In this document: piece by piece, positions 38,161-51,862 of the stretch
Position numbering within the stretch: position 1 is the stretch's first letter
How the letters are laid out: every line of letters starts with the position of its first letter
Assembly (NCBI GenBank): GCA_019671005.1
Contig: CM033741.1
Location: 1,488,001 to 1,552,000 of the forward strand
DNA from: Hibiscus mutabilis
Taxonomy: Eukaryota > Streptophyta > Magnoliopsida > Malvales > Malvaceae
Direction: 5' to 3'
Length of the DNA: 64,000 bases
Notes under the pieces: model-generated
The model's database searches: none
Told to the model about the DNA's origin: nothing
The model's input: the letters and a program-made list of their open reading frames with translations, nothing else
Translations under genes and position numbers: made by a program

Positions 38161-41100
38161 TTTTTCATTATAAAAGAAAAAGGTGAGGAGGACTCTCCTT
38201 GATTGAATGGGGCCAATCATAAATACATTAGTATAGTTAATATATCTTTTAACATTTTAATAATTTGAAATATTCAAATTTCTAGTAAACTACATTTTCA
38301 CAAGTGTCCATAGTCGACACGCATAAATACAAAACAATAGGTCTAAAACAAAAATGCGCACTCGAAATCCATAAATTGGCCTCATAAAAAGGAATATTTA
38401 TTTTATTTTATTTTATTTTATATGAGAATGTAATATTTTTTTATTTAATAATAAAAATGCGCGCCTCCCAAGTTGTCAACATTTGTAGGCAATCTCGTTT
38501 GTCTCGGTGCACCTGAAAAACATCGATTCTGCGTATACACTTTTCATACCATTCGGTTAATATTAATACTGGGATGAACTACGGAGATGTAATCAGGGAC
38601 GGGGTGTTGGGCAGCCGCCCCCTAAAAATTTTAAATTTTTTTATATTTTATATACTTTATTTGTATTTTTTATTGTAATATAATTTTACACTTTTAAAAT
38701 TTTATAATTTTATACTTTTTACATTTTTAATATAACTTCATGCAGTAGGTATGTATTGCCTTCAAAAATGAAGTCCGTGTTTTAATTATGATGTCCCCTT
38801 TCGGCTTTGGATTAAATGCCTTGACACTATATGCAATTAATCTTCAATATCAAACTACTTGTTTCGGGGGTTGAAGCTTCCAACTTCGCCTGGCCCCTAC
38901 ACTCTTTTCAAGTTTTGGGATCACCTAATTATTTCAAACTCAGGCAATCAAATTCATTCTAGGGGTTTGGTGGATACCTACACTAAAATAAATGTATCAA
39001 TGTAATGGATCTTGATAAAGTTGAGGTTATGGGATTTTTAATGTTTAAGCTCGAGTTTTATCGTACGTAAATATTCATGTGTGATTTTAATTTGAGACGT
39101 GTAGTTAAATATATATTTTAAATAATCTACAATCAAAGATTTCACATAATGAGATTGACGAAAACTTAATAGTCGAAGTTGTCACACAATGACATTGATG
39201 AAGACTTGATGGGCTAGTGCCTTCCGATTTTTTAAATGTGGTTCAACCCCATGTCGGATAAAATCTATGATCATACCAGACATAAGGTGGGGCATGGTCT
39301 ACTCATCCCCACACTTAATTTCATTTTTATATACACCACTTATTCATACTTCATATACCCATGCCATATCATAATCCATGTATATGAATATTCAACGAGT
39401 AGCTTGATTGATCCCAATAAGTATTTTAGTAGAAAAGTAGACGATGTTTATCTTAAGAGATACGGATTCAAATCACTTTACTATTCAAAAAAATAAAAAA
39501 ACTAGTAGCTTGATTTTCATATTATATGTCCCTGTAAATTACACACTTGACAGACAAAATAATTTAAACCCAACTCTCATAGGAGGAACATCGTCCGCTT
39601 TTTTTACTGGAACCACTTGTTAAGTTTTTAGACTTGTTTTTTTTAAAATATAATTGTGTTCATTACATCTTAATTGATCATTTTAATTTTGGACCTTCGG
39701 CAGAGTAGATAATGTTTCCAAGTTCTTTAGTTTATTATAGATAGTCCAACAACATGGCTTATAACGCGAAAGAAAATTGATGTTGGACAAAAAATTATGG
39801 TTTGGAATTTTTGGTCCTACATGTGCAATTTAGTTTTGTTCCCAACTGTTTTCACCATGGTTCCAAATATCACCATGGATTGACCTGCTAATATTTGATC
39901 TTTTTTATTTGTTTTCATCATTTTTATATGTATACAAATTAAACTAAATTGATACTTTTAAAATATAAATCATCTATATACATTTTTTTTATAAATTCAA
40001 GTATGTGAATTTAAACTATTTTTTAACAATTTTTATTTAGAGGAAGGAAAAAAAAAATTTAAACTCACAACTGAAGAGACAAAAAAGGGTGTCAACTGAG
40101 AGTTTTTTACTACCGGCTCTAAAAACTATTTTTTAAAATATTAACTTCACCGTCATAAATTTTCGACATTTTTAGGTTACTATTTTGATATGTAAATAAA
40201 GATACGTTCATGTTGATTTGCTATTTTTTAAAAAAGTTTCTTTAATAAGTTAATTGTCAACCTCGGCTATATGAAAATATATATAACGCACAGATTTCTT
40301 TAATACGAAAATTGTGGTTAGAGAAAACATAATATATAGGTATGAAAATTTGAACTCCCCAAAAAAAACTTACATATTATATTTTAACGTTGTTTATATA
40401 AAATATTTGAATTAAATTTATTGAGTAAATATTCACATCCTTTGAGTTCGAGTTTCATCATGCATAGATCGTGTGTGGATTATTCTCAAAATTTTTAACT
40501 CTTAATTTAATAATAAAAACAAAATCATATAAAATACATAATCATGTTAAAAAATTTTCGTTGGAATTTATGGTTTAAACCTTCATTTGTTCCCAATCAT
40601 AATTTATAGAAATGATTTAAGACAATTCATTTCCATTAAAACGCAATAAGTGACCAAACAAAAAACAAAGCATCTGCTACCCCACTGATTGATATTTTGC
40701 ATAGTGAAATAGGCTCAGCTTAGCCCAATTTGAGTTTGGGAATCTCCCAAATCTCTAAGTGGCCCAACCCATGAAAACTCATATCTATAGACTATAATTA
40801 CTTTAGCGCTGCTGCAATTGGGAAAATAGTATTATAGAATGAAAAAAAAAAAAGCTGTTAACCGTACGACATGATTCTTAGATAGTATATGTTTATTAAT
40901 TTTAATTTTTTAGTAACGTATATATATTATAGAGATAAACTGTTTAAATTTGAATTACTTGAGGATAATAACGTTTCATTTTTCTATTAAAACCTCTTGA
41001 TGAGTTCAATAAATAAATTTCTTTAACACAAAAATTATCGTTTAAGAATACATAATATATAATACATAGATATGAAATTTTGAACTAAAAACCAATACAT

Positions 41101-43195
41101 ATGTTATATTTTAAAGATGTTTGTATAAACTATTTGATTTAAAGTCATTAAGTATTTGAACTAACATTTTACATGAATAGTAATTTTTTGTGGTTGTTCA
41201 TGTAACGTCATATGCTTCTATGGTTCATAATTAATTAAGACGTTTAAAATGAAATTTTATTTAATTTTAAATGATATATTTCAATTGTTTGGTTTTTATG
41301 CCACTAACAAATCGATTTAGATTTGTACCTGAAGTTCTTATAAACTTTTTATACGTTTTTTAAGGAGTTGATCCATATGAATACTGACAGGTTGATTTAA
41401 TATTTGAATTCAATCGTACGAAAACAATCGTTTTTTTTTTCAATTCTAAAGTAACAATATATACATGGTTGGTAAACTTATTAGCTTCGAGCTTAATTAA
41501 TATCCATAGATATCTCTATATAATTACTATAAATTTAATTATAACAGTTAAAAATATAAAATGTAATGTGTATATTTTCAATTTTATTTTTAGATTTATG
41601 TATTTAAAATGTTTGCAACATTGTCCTTGATCTAGATACGTACAAAGTTTGATAGTTCACCTATTTTTCTTATTTAGATGTTTAAGGCTTCGAATCCTAC
41701 CAGACAATCAATTTAGCTACAATATACTAAATAAGCATAAAAAAGTGCATTTCGTTAAAGAAATCTCTCCACTTAAAAAAAAAGTAAAAGTAATAATATT
41801 CACTAATTGATAAAAGTCACAAGAAAGTTGAATTAATAAAGGGATGAGTAGAGAAAATCGGGATGAACTTTTTTTTCTTGTCAAATGAAATGTTTAAAGA
41901 GAGAAATGTAATATTACGAAAGTTCTTCTAAGTTTCAAAGACAAAGTTATCAAAAGTTCAAGCATTTAAAAATTGATCCAAATATTATTCTTGTAGCAAT
42001 AATTTTTTTAAGTATGAACGGTGACCAAATATAACCTTACCCATAATTAAGTGACCGAAATATAATTTTACCCAAATATAACTTTACCTAAATTTGAGTG
42101 ACTCAAATATAACTTTTTAAAAATTGAATGACCCAAATGTAATATTACCCATAATTAAATGACATTTGTTATAGTTTATCCCAAAAATTAATGGTGGGTC
42201 ATATAACCCACTAGGTACCTAAATGCATCCCCCCCCTAATTATGTATTAGAACACTAAAATATATATTTTTATAAACAAATCTCTAATATTGTCATTTGT
42301 CTTATGTAAAAGACTTTTAACCTTAAATCATAAATCCTAAACTTTAAATAAACACATAACAACACTAAAAGTTCTCTCATAAAAGTTATTAATTGTTATT
42401 TATTAGTAAACAAATTCACGAATCGTCAAGCACTTGAGATATATCAATCATAAAGGCAAAGCGAGGGGTTAGATACACATATACAAAGATATACTTCCCT
42501 AATTGTTACACTCATCTCTCCTATATCAATGTTTCATCCAATAACCCACCCAAAACAATCTACAGGAAAAAAAAGAGACGTTAAATCAATCCCAGATCTT
42601 ACAAAATTATAGTAACAAATAATTTAACATCGACAGCAGTTGTGCTCTCTACAGCATCTTTGGGAATCCATGGTCATGGAGATTTAGATCTATGCCAATG
42701 CCATTAGGCCATAGTCATTGCTTTAGAATTGTTTCAGCCTAACCAGGTTTCGGATTCCTAGGGGCAAAAATTAAAGGTAGCAAAATCGGAGCTTGAGGGG
42801 GAAAACTTGTTTTCTTCCTCCTGATGGAAAGAGCTGCATGCAATAGTAAAAACATCTCTATGTAAGACTTAAAACCAATTGGATATGTAACTTTCCGCAC
42901 ACAAATACAATAACAAAGTTCTGTTTTTGGCATTCCGATAACAAAGTTCTAATGAAGCTAAACTGGTAACAAAAATGTACCCATTGTTAAAGGATATTTT
43001 CCATGCATCTTACGAATAGGATATATATATATATATAGCTAATATGTTGTGACAGTCCAGGAAAGTGTTTCTTCTGAAATCTGACCAACACTTGCAAACA
43101 GATGTATGATCAACGAGGAGATATGAACATATGATAAAGGGAAAATGTATTGTTTACCTGATCACTTGTTGCAATTCAGTTTCAAGACTGAACAT
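38161..43195. other. AT-rich gene-free region and MEKK1-like 3' UTR
   Basis: No gene recognised. It has isolated fragments with runs of G and C ('ggcagccgccccct' near 38612) like the ends of old retroelements, and the second copy of the dispersed repeat near 39407. The last few hundred bases (about 42550-43195) are probably the 3' UTR of the minus-strand kinase. Confidence 0.45.
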
Positions 43196-46100
43196 TCAAC
43201 TCCGACGACCAATATGAGGAGATGCTGAGCCTGAGTGTGTTGGAAGAGTCCTCTTTACAAATGGATGCTGTAAGAGTACAGCAGCAGTTGGGCGAGCATC
43301 AGGATTGACTTGTAAGCATTGCAGGATAAAATCTGTTGCATCTTTTGACAAAGAATCAGGAACTGCTGGTGGCTGACCTCTGCCAATTCTAAACAATGCT
43401 TGCATCTGTTTCAAGTTACACCAAAGATGTCACTAAAGGCATAACAATTGCATGAGAAAGGAGAGTATAAAAACTAAAATCAACAATAACACTTCTGCAT
43501 AGCTCTTGTGGAAGCGAGGAAATTATATGAAACAAATGTTTGTATCAGGAAAATTCCAGAATCTGTTATTTTTCTTACATTAGAATTTTACATAAAATTA
43601 AGTATAAGCAAAGAAAAACTAATGTTTGTATCAGGAAGAAGATGTACATACACATTCCAAATAATGGTATGGAATCTGACGAGTTAACATCTCCAACACA
43701 GTACAACCCAGGCTCCATATATCAGCAGGAAGTCCATACCCATGACCCTTCTGATTGACAACCTGTAATTTAACAGTTGATAATCAGAGTTCATGAACAC
43801 CAATCATTGGTAGTATGTGTCACAAAATATATAACTACTACTGGAGCAAAGGCAACAAGAACAGTGTGTTCTAGAGAAAGTACTGAAACCCATCCTACTA
43901 GGAACTGAAAAAACCAGGTAGAATTTTTAAAAAAAGGGCCAGCAGTGTTTCAGAAAGGGAGCATTGCCAAACCAAATACTACTTTGCTAGGAAAGTACTG
44001 GTGGCCTAAATGATAAAAAGGAGAAGTGTTCATTGTAAGCTAAATGTTAAGATCCAGGCAATGAATGAAGCCTCAGAAAAATTATATGATGGATCAGCAA
44101 AGAGTGATTTACACCTTTTGTCCACTATACAGATATATCTGCAAAGAATGTATATGATCATCCTTATATAGAAGAAAAATATTTAATAAGAATGTATGCC
44201 ATCATTTATTTGTCAGAATTGAATTAAAAATTGAGGGGGCTGGGGGGCAAAATGAAATTTTACCATTGTATTAATTTATAACTTTACAATTTCTGCAGAG
44301 ACTAAACCTTAATTTTACCCCTTTTTTAATGGGGGAAACAGAAAGGGGGGGGTGGGGTTGGGGGCAGTTCACCTCCCCTGCTCAAGCAGTATCTCTAATA
44401 CAGAAGAAATTGTTATTCTGCACAAATCAAATAGCTATAACGGGTTATCACTTCTGAAAAGAAAAAATAGAGACAAACCTCAGGGGCCATCCAGAAAGCT
44501 GTCCCTTTACATGATTTAACATCATTCAACTTGGTTGCCTGAAAACAAGCACCAAAATCACCAATAACGTTGATTTGACCATCTTAAAAGCTACTAAAAC
44601 AAGAAAGATGACCAAAGTCTCAGGATTGGATAGAAACCTTTGCCAACCCAAAATCTGCAAGCTTTACTGATCCACTGGCATCCACCAATATGTTTGCACA
44701 CTTAACATCCCTGTATCACCAGACAAGTAAATGAGCCTTGAGAGAAGAATATTCAAAGTGTCTGGTGACTTAGGTAGAACATAGGAAAAATCAATTTTAC
44801 TTTCAATGTCATAACTATAACAAATGCCACATAAGGGAAGACAACAAAGATAAAGTGGACACCCAACCTTAAGGGAAAAATAAATACAATATAATAAGTA
44901 AAATATCGAGAAAAACTTCTATGATCAAATTACATCACATTCTTGACTTTAAATGTCTTCCAAGAAGAAATGATATATTATATATATCCATACAGATTAT
45001 GATTCATTACAACAGGTCCAAGTAGAAATAAGGATTGAAAACTTCTATCAGTTAAGTGAAGAAATGTTTATATGATTTTTCATATTTGGCTAGAGAAAAC
45101 AAACAAAAGTTTTAAGTGGTACATAAATAATTGAGCAGTAATATAAGATCCCTTGACTTACCTGTGAACCACATTTCGTTCATGAAGATACCTCAATCCA
45201 TGCAGAATTTGCCTTGTATATGCAGAGACTTGAGAATCTCTGAGATGATACCTCTGATATAGGTTTAAAAGGGAGCCTTTGGTTACAAGCTCAAGAAAGA
45301 TGTATAATTTGGAGTCATCCTGCAAAGACCATAAAATCAAAAGAAAACATTAGACAATTAAGAAGCAAAATTACAGGGTCTATTAAGCCAAGGTAAATGC
45401 AAGGAATTAGTACCTTATCTGTGCCATAATACTGAACTATGTTTTCATGTTCAAACTGACTTAAAAGAGCAATCTCCTGAAAAAGGAAGGGAATAAAGAA
45501 ATTATATCAGACAGACAAGAAGATTGATATTTCAAGAAAATGAACATTTAAGAAATTAAAAGACAATCTGACTTACATGTTCAAGTTGAATAATACTTTG
45601 CTTCCCCTGACTTCCTTGATCAAGCAATGAAACTTCCTTCACAGCAAAAAAGAATCCATCGCTACAAGGAAATAAATTAAATAAATAATTAGTAAAGCAT
45701 GACTAAATGGAAAACATCTCTTTTCTAAATAAAATTAAGACATAATCTATTGGACAAGTAAACAACAATTAATTGCTAATAGGATAAAATGGGCTTTTCC
45801 TTGCAATTTTGAAAGTATTTCTAACATTAATTCCTTCTGTCACTCTGCGAAGAAGCCAACAAATAGCTTAGAGGCTAGAGCCTTAGATAACTCAAAATCT
45901 CACCATTTAATTCCACATCTCAAAGATCCTAGTAAAATGTGATTCCCTACATTTATTTTTGGACACTTGAACAATAGTTAACAACTAAATCATACCAAGT
46001 GCTAGCACAAATGTTATGCATTTTATTGATGGACATCATGGACTCCTAGAGGTCGTGGGTTTGAGAAGTCTTAGGCACGTACTGTCCTCCACAGGTGTGT

Positions 46101-47802
46101 TAAGTAGATAATGGTTGGGAGGGATAAGAGTAGATTAGGAACTTTGACAAAACAACTAAATTCACCATCTTGAAATCAGCTATACAACAAGATATCTCCA
46201 ATAAACAGTTCCTAACCATATAGGATCATTGGAAAAATAGACTGTCTATAACAAGTGCAAGCCGCAAGGAGAGTGTTAATTGTGCAAAACTTCAAGCAGC
46301 AGACAAAGTAACACTTAAAGGCAGATCAACCACAAGCATAACATTCATCAACCCCTTTAAGTTTGAGACAGAAGAAAGGCAAGATTAAGGTAATCCCAAA
46401 ACATATCTCCAAAAAATGTTAAAACTACAGTAGTCTTTATGGGTGTAAACTATATTAATGACATCTAGTAATGTTAAAACGCAACCCCAAAACATGTAAA
46501 ACATTGATCTCCAAAGAAATAAGGGAAGGGGCAACAGAAATTAGGCTTACGGGGGAAAATAGCAAAGTCTTTCTCGGGATGCTTAACTAACACCGAGAAC
46601 ACCTCTTAACCCAAGAAGCTTTCTAATCTCTAAAAAAGTGCCTCCCCAAGTGACAAATTTATGATTTTTTCACTTAAGGCGGTTCCCAAACTAGTTTGCA
46701 CATATCAAAAGATAAATTAACTTGATTTTTTTAATAACTACCTATAAGCATTTGATCAATCTGGAAGTGAAGTATAAAGGCAATATTTCATCACTTACTC
46801 AGAAATCCCTTCGAAAACTGACCCAAATGATCCACGCCCCAGAGGCTCACCTTTCTCCCAATAAGTAATTGTTCTTTTAAACCTACAGTTGGGGGAAATA
46901 TTTGACGTAGGCTCTGTAGTAGAACTCGATGAATCATCATCATTTGAAGTCGTATACAAACACGATTCAGAACGCGCTGCAGTCTCACCAATTCTCATTA
47001 AATTCTCCTCCCTGGCATTTTCTTCATTACCTCCACCCTCCTCTCCTTTAACTTCTTCATCGGAAGATGAATGTAATTGAACCGGAGCCATACACCCTTT
47101 ATCATCTTCGGGGGCGAAATCCCTAAACAGATCCCAAGTTGAGCACGCGTTATCGACTATCTGTAGCTTCATCACCGGCGGCGGCTTTAAAACCGGTGGC
47201 CTAGTCCCTTTAATTCCATTACTCCCTCCGCCATCCGAAACATTCAAAGCCCAACATGCGTTTGACTTCAGCTCAGTTGTAGTAGCAACATCCACCAAGT
47301 TTCTATCGGCACGGCAGCACTCGTTTAACTTTAACTCGGGCGAGTCATCCTCGGTCAAATCAGTAGCCAAAACCCTATCAGCTAATTCAGAGACTATTAC
47401 TTGAGTGTCATCTTTTATCTGGTCTGTCTCTTCCTTAGGACTATCCAGCCGGTTCAATTTGGACCGAGGCAAAACATCCGACGACGACGATCGAATTTTA
47501 CGGGCCTCCCAAGCGGCGGCTGGAATGGAAAAATCTTCAGGCCCGGAAAGGCCCAAGGTCCGACAAATAAGGTCGAACTCTCCGTCGGTTCCTTGGATAC
47601 GGAAGCTGGTTTTATCGGACAAGTCGAGCGATCGCGTGATTAGAGAAGAAGAGGAGGAGGAATCATCGAGAGACGAAGAAAACGACGCCGCATCATAGTC
47701 GATGTGCTTCGCTGCATTGCGGCGATCGAGTCTCGGCTTTCTTCGGCCACCCTTCGAACTCATTGAGCTTCTATGACTAAAGAATCGAGGTAAATGATGC
47801 AT
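43196..47802 (-). CDS. MEKK1: MEKK1-like MAP kinase kinase kinase
   Basis: Top-tier kinase of stress and immune MAPK cascades. Exons on the minus strand: 47802-46799, 45661-45577, 45476-45414, 45319-45162, 44710-44638, 44538-44479, 43762-43652 and 43405-43196. All are GT..AG and in phase, giving 587 aa. The N-terminal ~310 residues are Ser-rich and acidic, and include an AAKHIDYDAASFSSS block and a GIKGTRPPVLKPPPVMK block that match the Arabidopsis MEKK1 family. Kinase landmarks: GRGSFGSV 322-329, catalytic Lys 343 (AVKEVSLLDQGSQ), HRD 436-438 with KCAN, DFG 456-458, APE 479-481. The tail ends in SASPHIGRRS. All catalytic residues are present. A CT-rich stretch lies in the presumed 5' UTR (47955-47975). 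Intron 1 is about 1.1 kb. Family call very strong; orthology to MEKK1 rather than MEKK2/3 is an inference. Confidence 0.95.
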
Positions 47803-48055
47803 ACGGTGCCAAATCCATCTAAAATCTCTACAATTGAAGTAATCTAGGGTTTCCGAAATATGAATTTGGAAGGAAAACGGGACTTTCTTTTCTTCGCGGC
47901 TTTCCTGGGATAATTTGGGAGAGAATTATTGGAGCGAAAAGGAGCCGACTCGAAGAGAGAGAGAGAGAAAAGGATGAAATGGGAAACAGAGCAGAGAGAC
48001 TGGTAAACACCGTTACGAATGAAAGAAAAAAGATAAATAGAGATTACACGCGGTG

Positions 48056-48063
48056 CCACGTGG
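48056..48063. promoter_or_regulatory. Palindromic G-box upstream of the MEKK1-like gene
   Basis: CCACGTGG lies about 255 bp upstream of the start codon at 47802, in the expected promoter or 5' UTR. It is a perfect bZIP/bHLH-type G-box core. Binding is inferred from the motif only. Confidence 0.4.
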
Positions 48064-48237
48064 TAAATATGAATTTTGTAAGGATTGTTTTTGTTCGGCT
48101 TCCTGTGGGACCATTATTCCAACTCTGCAATTTTTTTTTTAATAATCGGAACTGTAATTATTGTAATGTCTAACGTTTTTCTCTAATGTATAGGTAGAGA
48201 AGAATTTGAATAGTTTAATAAGTTTTATATTAAAAAA

Positions 48238-48689
48238 AGGTAAATTATAACAGTGATTATCGAACTAATTAGTGTATTTATTTTGACCATCGAATTATCG
48301 AACTCTTCAATTAAATCACAAAATTTATTAAATTGACCTATTTTGATCATATTATTTTTCTACTATATCAATTTGGTTCATGTTACCATTTGGTTGGTTG
48401 ATTAAATCTATTAAATTAAATAAATTAAAACTTAAAAATAAATGGGACACGTGTCGTCATTTAATTGGTTAATTTTATTTAATTAAATTAAAATTAGGAC
48501 CAAATTGATATAATAGATAAATAACATGAACTAAATGTGTAATTTTATAAATTTTTGTTAACTGCTATGTTACCCTTTCGTCTTCCATCCGTTAATTTTT
48601 TAACGACAGTGGTCAAAATATGTCAATTTAATAAGTTTGGTGGTCTGATTATCGAGTTCGATAGTTTGTGGTCACTGTATAGTTTACCC
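48238..48689. mobile_element. Mutator-like (MULE) MITE upstream of the MEKK1-like gene
   Basis: Terminal inverted repeats: left GGTAAATTATAACAGTGA, right reverse complement GGGTAAACTATACAGTGA. Pairing continues, imperfectly, inward ('tatcgaac' is shared by both arms). Flanks TTAAAAAAA and TTAAAAAAT fit a 9-bp duplication with one mismatch, but in A-rich DNA this is weak. It contains the palindrome GACACGTGTC at 48446-48455. No coding capacity. Confidence 0.6.
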
Positions 48690-50647
48690 TTAAAAAATAC
48701 ATATTTAATAAAAAATACATAATGATATGAATAAAAAAAATGCGCAAGCATAGTCAAGAAAATTTACAATGTATCGTCAAAAACGATATTTAATCATAAT
48801 TGACATGAGATTTTATATTCAATCTTAAACAATTTTCTTTCTTCCTTTATAAACAGGGTACACAGCCATATGACTATATAAAATATCAAACTTATTTTTG
48901 CATAAAATTCATTAGTTACTTTTTTATATAAAAAATCATTAGTTACGAGTGTTTCGTTTTTACTGTGTTTTTCTAAAGAAATGTATTAACTTTACGACTT
49001 GTTTTTTTTTTTAAATAAGTCGAATTCTCTTTTTTTTATCATGTATATATAAGACAAATTCCCATCTCCTATCGTATTTAGTGGGTAAATTTTTTTTCTT
49101 CTTTTTTGGTGTTTTTTTATATTCTAATATTAAAAAAATTATATTTAAAATTTTAAATTACAAAATGTCGAAAAGAGACAAAAAATTTCTATTCGCAATT
49201 AATTTTATAAATGAAGGATAGTATTCTTTAGTTCTATCATAATCTCAATCTTTGTTTTCTATTGAATTTTAATTGGTCTTGATTTGAACTTTGTCGTGCA
49301 TGAGCAGTGAAATGATTGAGGACCGATGTTACTTCGTTTACGTGCGTGTAGAATTTAATAACCGTTGTTCTCTAATTATCATTGTCGTTTGGGATGGTAT
49401 GTGGTTGAACGTGAATACACGCCGGTGAATTCTTATTACCATAGAATGCCATATTGGTCATCCTCATGTTGAAAAGATTATCTTGTTTTTTCGAGCGTAT
49501 GGTTTTACGTAAAGTAAAATATGAGGTATGAGGATTTTTATATTATTATAATATAAATATTGTTGATCTTATGCTTAAATAAATCAATTGGGGTCAATTC
49601 TAATATTTTATTAAAAAAATTATATTAACTCTCGACTCAAATAGCTCATAAACAAACTTTAAATAATTATATATATATAGGTTAGAATTCACTTACACTA
49701 TGTAAAACTCAACTAATTTTATACTAATTTATGACCATTAGATGAGAAAATAGATGGTTCAGATTAACTCCTTATTTTTTTCAAGTGACATATTCTACTG
49801 TTAATTTTAGCCATCTGTTTCACCCATCCAACGATCCAAAAAGCGTGTGTAATTGGATCGTATCCCTATATATATACACTCCATATGCACTAAAGCAATA
49901 TACTTGGCAAAAAAGCACTAAAGCAAATTAGGCAACCAAAAAGAAACACTAAAGAAAATTAGACAATATAATGTTGCTTCCAATTTGTCACTTAGGAGAG
50001 TCACGAGCCAAGTCGAGTTCAAAATGTCCAAGTTTAAGCTCAGTTTAGCTTGTTATCACCCATAGTCAATACAATACATATTGTTTGTTTGTTTTTTAGT
50101 TTCAATATATGAACATTTGACGGAATTATTTATGCCATTAACTGCTGTTAATTGCTCCCAAAAGTGTCTCTAGATCTATAGTTCTCTTACCAAACTGAAT
50201 ATTAATGCAAACCTTCTCACAAACCCTTTACTGTTCTGCATAATTTACAGGCATGATTTATGGGCTTTAAAGGCATGTTACTCTAAATTATAGCCTGCTA
50301 AGTTGGTGTACAGCAGAATCATATGCTCTCATTTATGATAACCTTCTGCTCTTTTTCTCTATCAGTTATTTTCTTTCTACTGGCTAAAACAAACCAAAAT
50401 TCAATGGACTATAATGTTGGGCACTTCCTTTTCCTATCCATTCCCCTCTTATGTTCAAATTTTGTGTAGCTTTCAATTATATTTTTAATGAAAGTGTAAA
50501 GTTGCATAATGCTCTGAATGTTCTTAAAGCAACAATTGCATGAGAATATATTGCCACTTGCCAGATATATGATGCTTCCTTAAGATGCAGCAACTTTTTT
50601 TCTTAAGAGTCGATATGGAATTACATTATTTGTGTCTCTAGAGTACG
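48690..50647. other. Intergenic region
   Basis: Mostly AT-rich with no gene. One MITE (49683-49867) is listed separately. From about 50150 the base composition looks more like untranslated or intron sequence of an expressed plant gene. Confidence 0.4.
49683..49867. mobile_element. Short MITE
   Basis: The left end has AGAATTCACTTACACTATG; the right end reverse complement is GATACGATCCAATTACACAC. These are imperfect inverted ends of about 20 bp around a 140-bp core. The ATCCACTTACAC end also appears at 18531. Confidence 0.45.
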
Positions 50648-50887
50648 ATGGGATTGTTTATCCAGATGAAGAAGAGGCTGCATTCCTTCGATCTCGAAAA
50701 AAATTCTGCCGAGGATGAAGGCCTTACAGAGGAGGAGATCAATGCTTTTTACCAGGAGGTATGATACATCTATCTTCATTTTTTCTGTACCTTCCCTTAA
50801 CTTATATGACATATTTTCTTCAATAATTTTTTTCAGGGTAGTTACTCTGATTTGTTTCCTAGTATTTGTTTTCCTAATGAACCTTGA
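50648..50887 (+). CDS. Possible small two-exon peptide gene (53 aa)
   Basis: ATG 50648 opens a frame of 37 codons that ends at a good donor (GAG|GTATGA, 50758). After a 78-bp intron with a T-rich tract and TTTTTTTCAG, a second exon (50837-50887) continues in phase for 16 codons to TGA. The peptide is charged in the first exon (MKKRLHSFDLEK, then AEDEGLTEEEINAFYQE) and hydrophobic/Pro-containing in the second. The acidic helix-like block looks coding. I do not recognise the family. It could also be an orphan exon pair of a longer, partly lost gene. No signal peptide or membrane segment is visible. Confidence 0.35.
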
Positions 50888-51862
50888 AGCATATATACCA
50901 TAAAATCATATGGAGTTGGCCATGATCTATTTATGGATGGTAAACATAACGAAATATGTTTTTTTTCCTTTATAGCCATTGGATAGTTTATGTAGGTTTG
51001 TTATTTGTAATGCTTTTTATCTGCAATCTGAATCCATGGCTACTCAGTATCTTTAGCAACCACTTATATATGATTTATTGGTCGATAAATCTAGACCAGA
51101 TAAGTCTATCATAGGTCAATCTTTTCAATCCAACTAGATCAACTGGTAATTGATTATTAGTATTACATTTTTACTCCGACTAAATGACAATAATTTTATT
51201 TATTATATGTCGTTTTGCCTTAGTGGGGATTTCGATTTAACTGTTGTATTAAGTTACTGGTTTAAGTCAAAATCTTTTTTTTTTCCTTTGATGCGATCAA
51301 AGCTACTAAATAAGTATTGTTAATTTTCCTTTGAAAGCATGTCCATGGCGTCGAAGAGTTTGTAGTATTCTAAGCCGGCGTGGACCGTCACCAGTGTGGA
51401 TGGTGTTGAGTGGGGTCGGAGGCGTAGGAGAAGTAAGGATTAAACATAAGAAACAGTTGATGCTTTTCTGCAAGTACCTGATCAGTGATCAATATTCAAT
51501 ATAGCATTGCCAGAGATTGACTACAGAATCAAAGACATGCAGTTATTATAAAGTTTAAACAAAACAGGTAAATATTTTTGTTTGATTTTATTATACTTTT
51601 TTGAAGTGTATACATGTGGTCATACATTAGCATTTGGAGGTTCTGAAACTCCACTTTACACCTCTCTTACACATCAAATTTCTACTTGTGCATAAAAATG
51701 CAATGTAACTACTGAACAATGCCTCGTTTGCTTTCCATTTTCTAAGCAAACAGGGGAGAAAATCTATTTGCAAATTGATGTTATCTCGTATCTCTGTTCA
51801 GTGAAAAACTGTTTTTTCCCTCCACCGTTGATCAACCCCTCCAATAAAACCTTTATATCGAT
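50888..51862. other. Intergenic region and galactosyltransferase 3' flank
   Basis: No gene recognised. A GC-richer patch at about 51340-51430 has open frames on the minus strand but no motif I know. The last few hundred bases are probably the 3' UTR of the minus-strand gene. Confidence 0.4.

Noticed and set aside
39236..39496. Open frame of 86 codons
   Set aside because: It overlaps a dispersed repeat also present near 36625; composition is AT-driven and there is no domain.
44221..44395. G-rich stretch in a MEKK1-like intron
   Set aside because: Looks like a short retroelement-derived fragment; no ends or duplication could be defined, so it is not listed as an element.
46889..47698. Plus-strand frames opposite MEKK1 exon 1
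   Set aside because: Shadows of a long Ser-rich coding exon; the minus-strand model keeps phase through eight exons.
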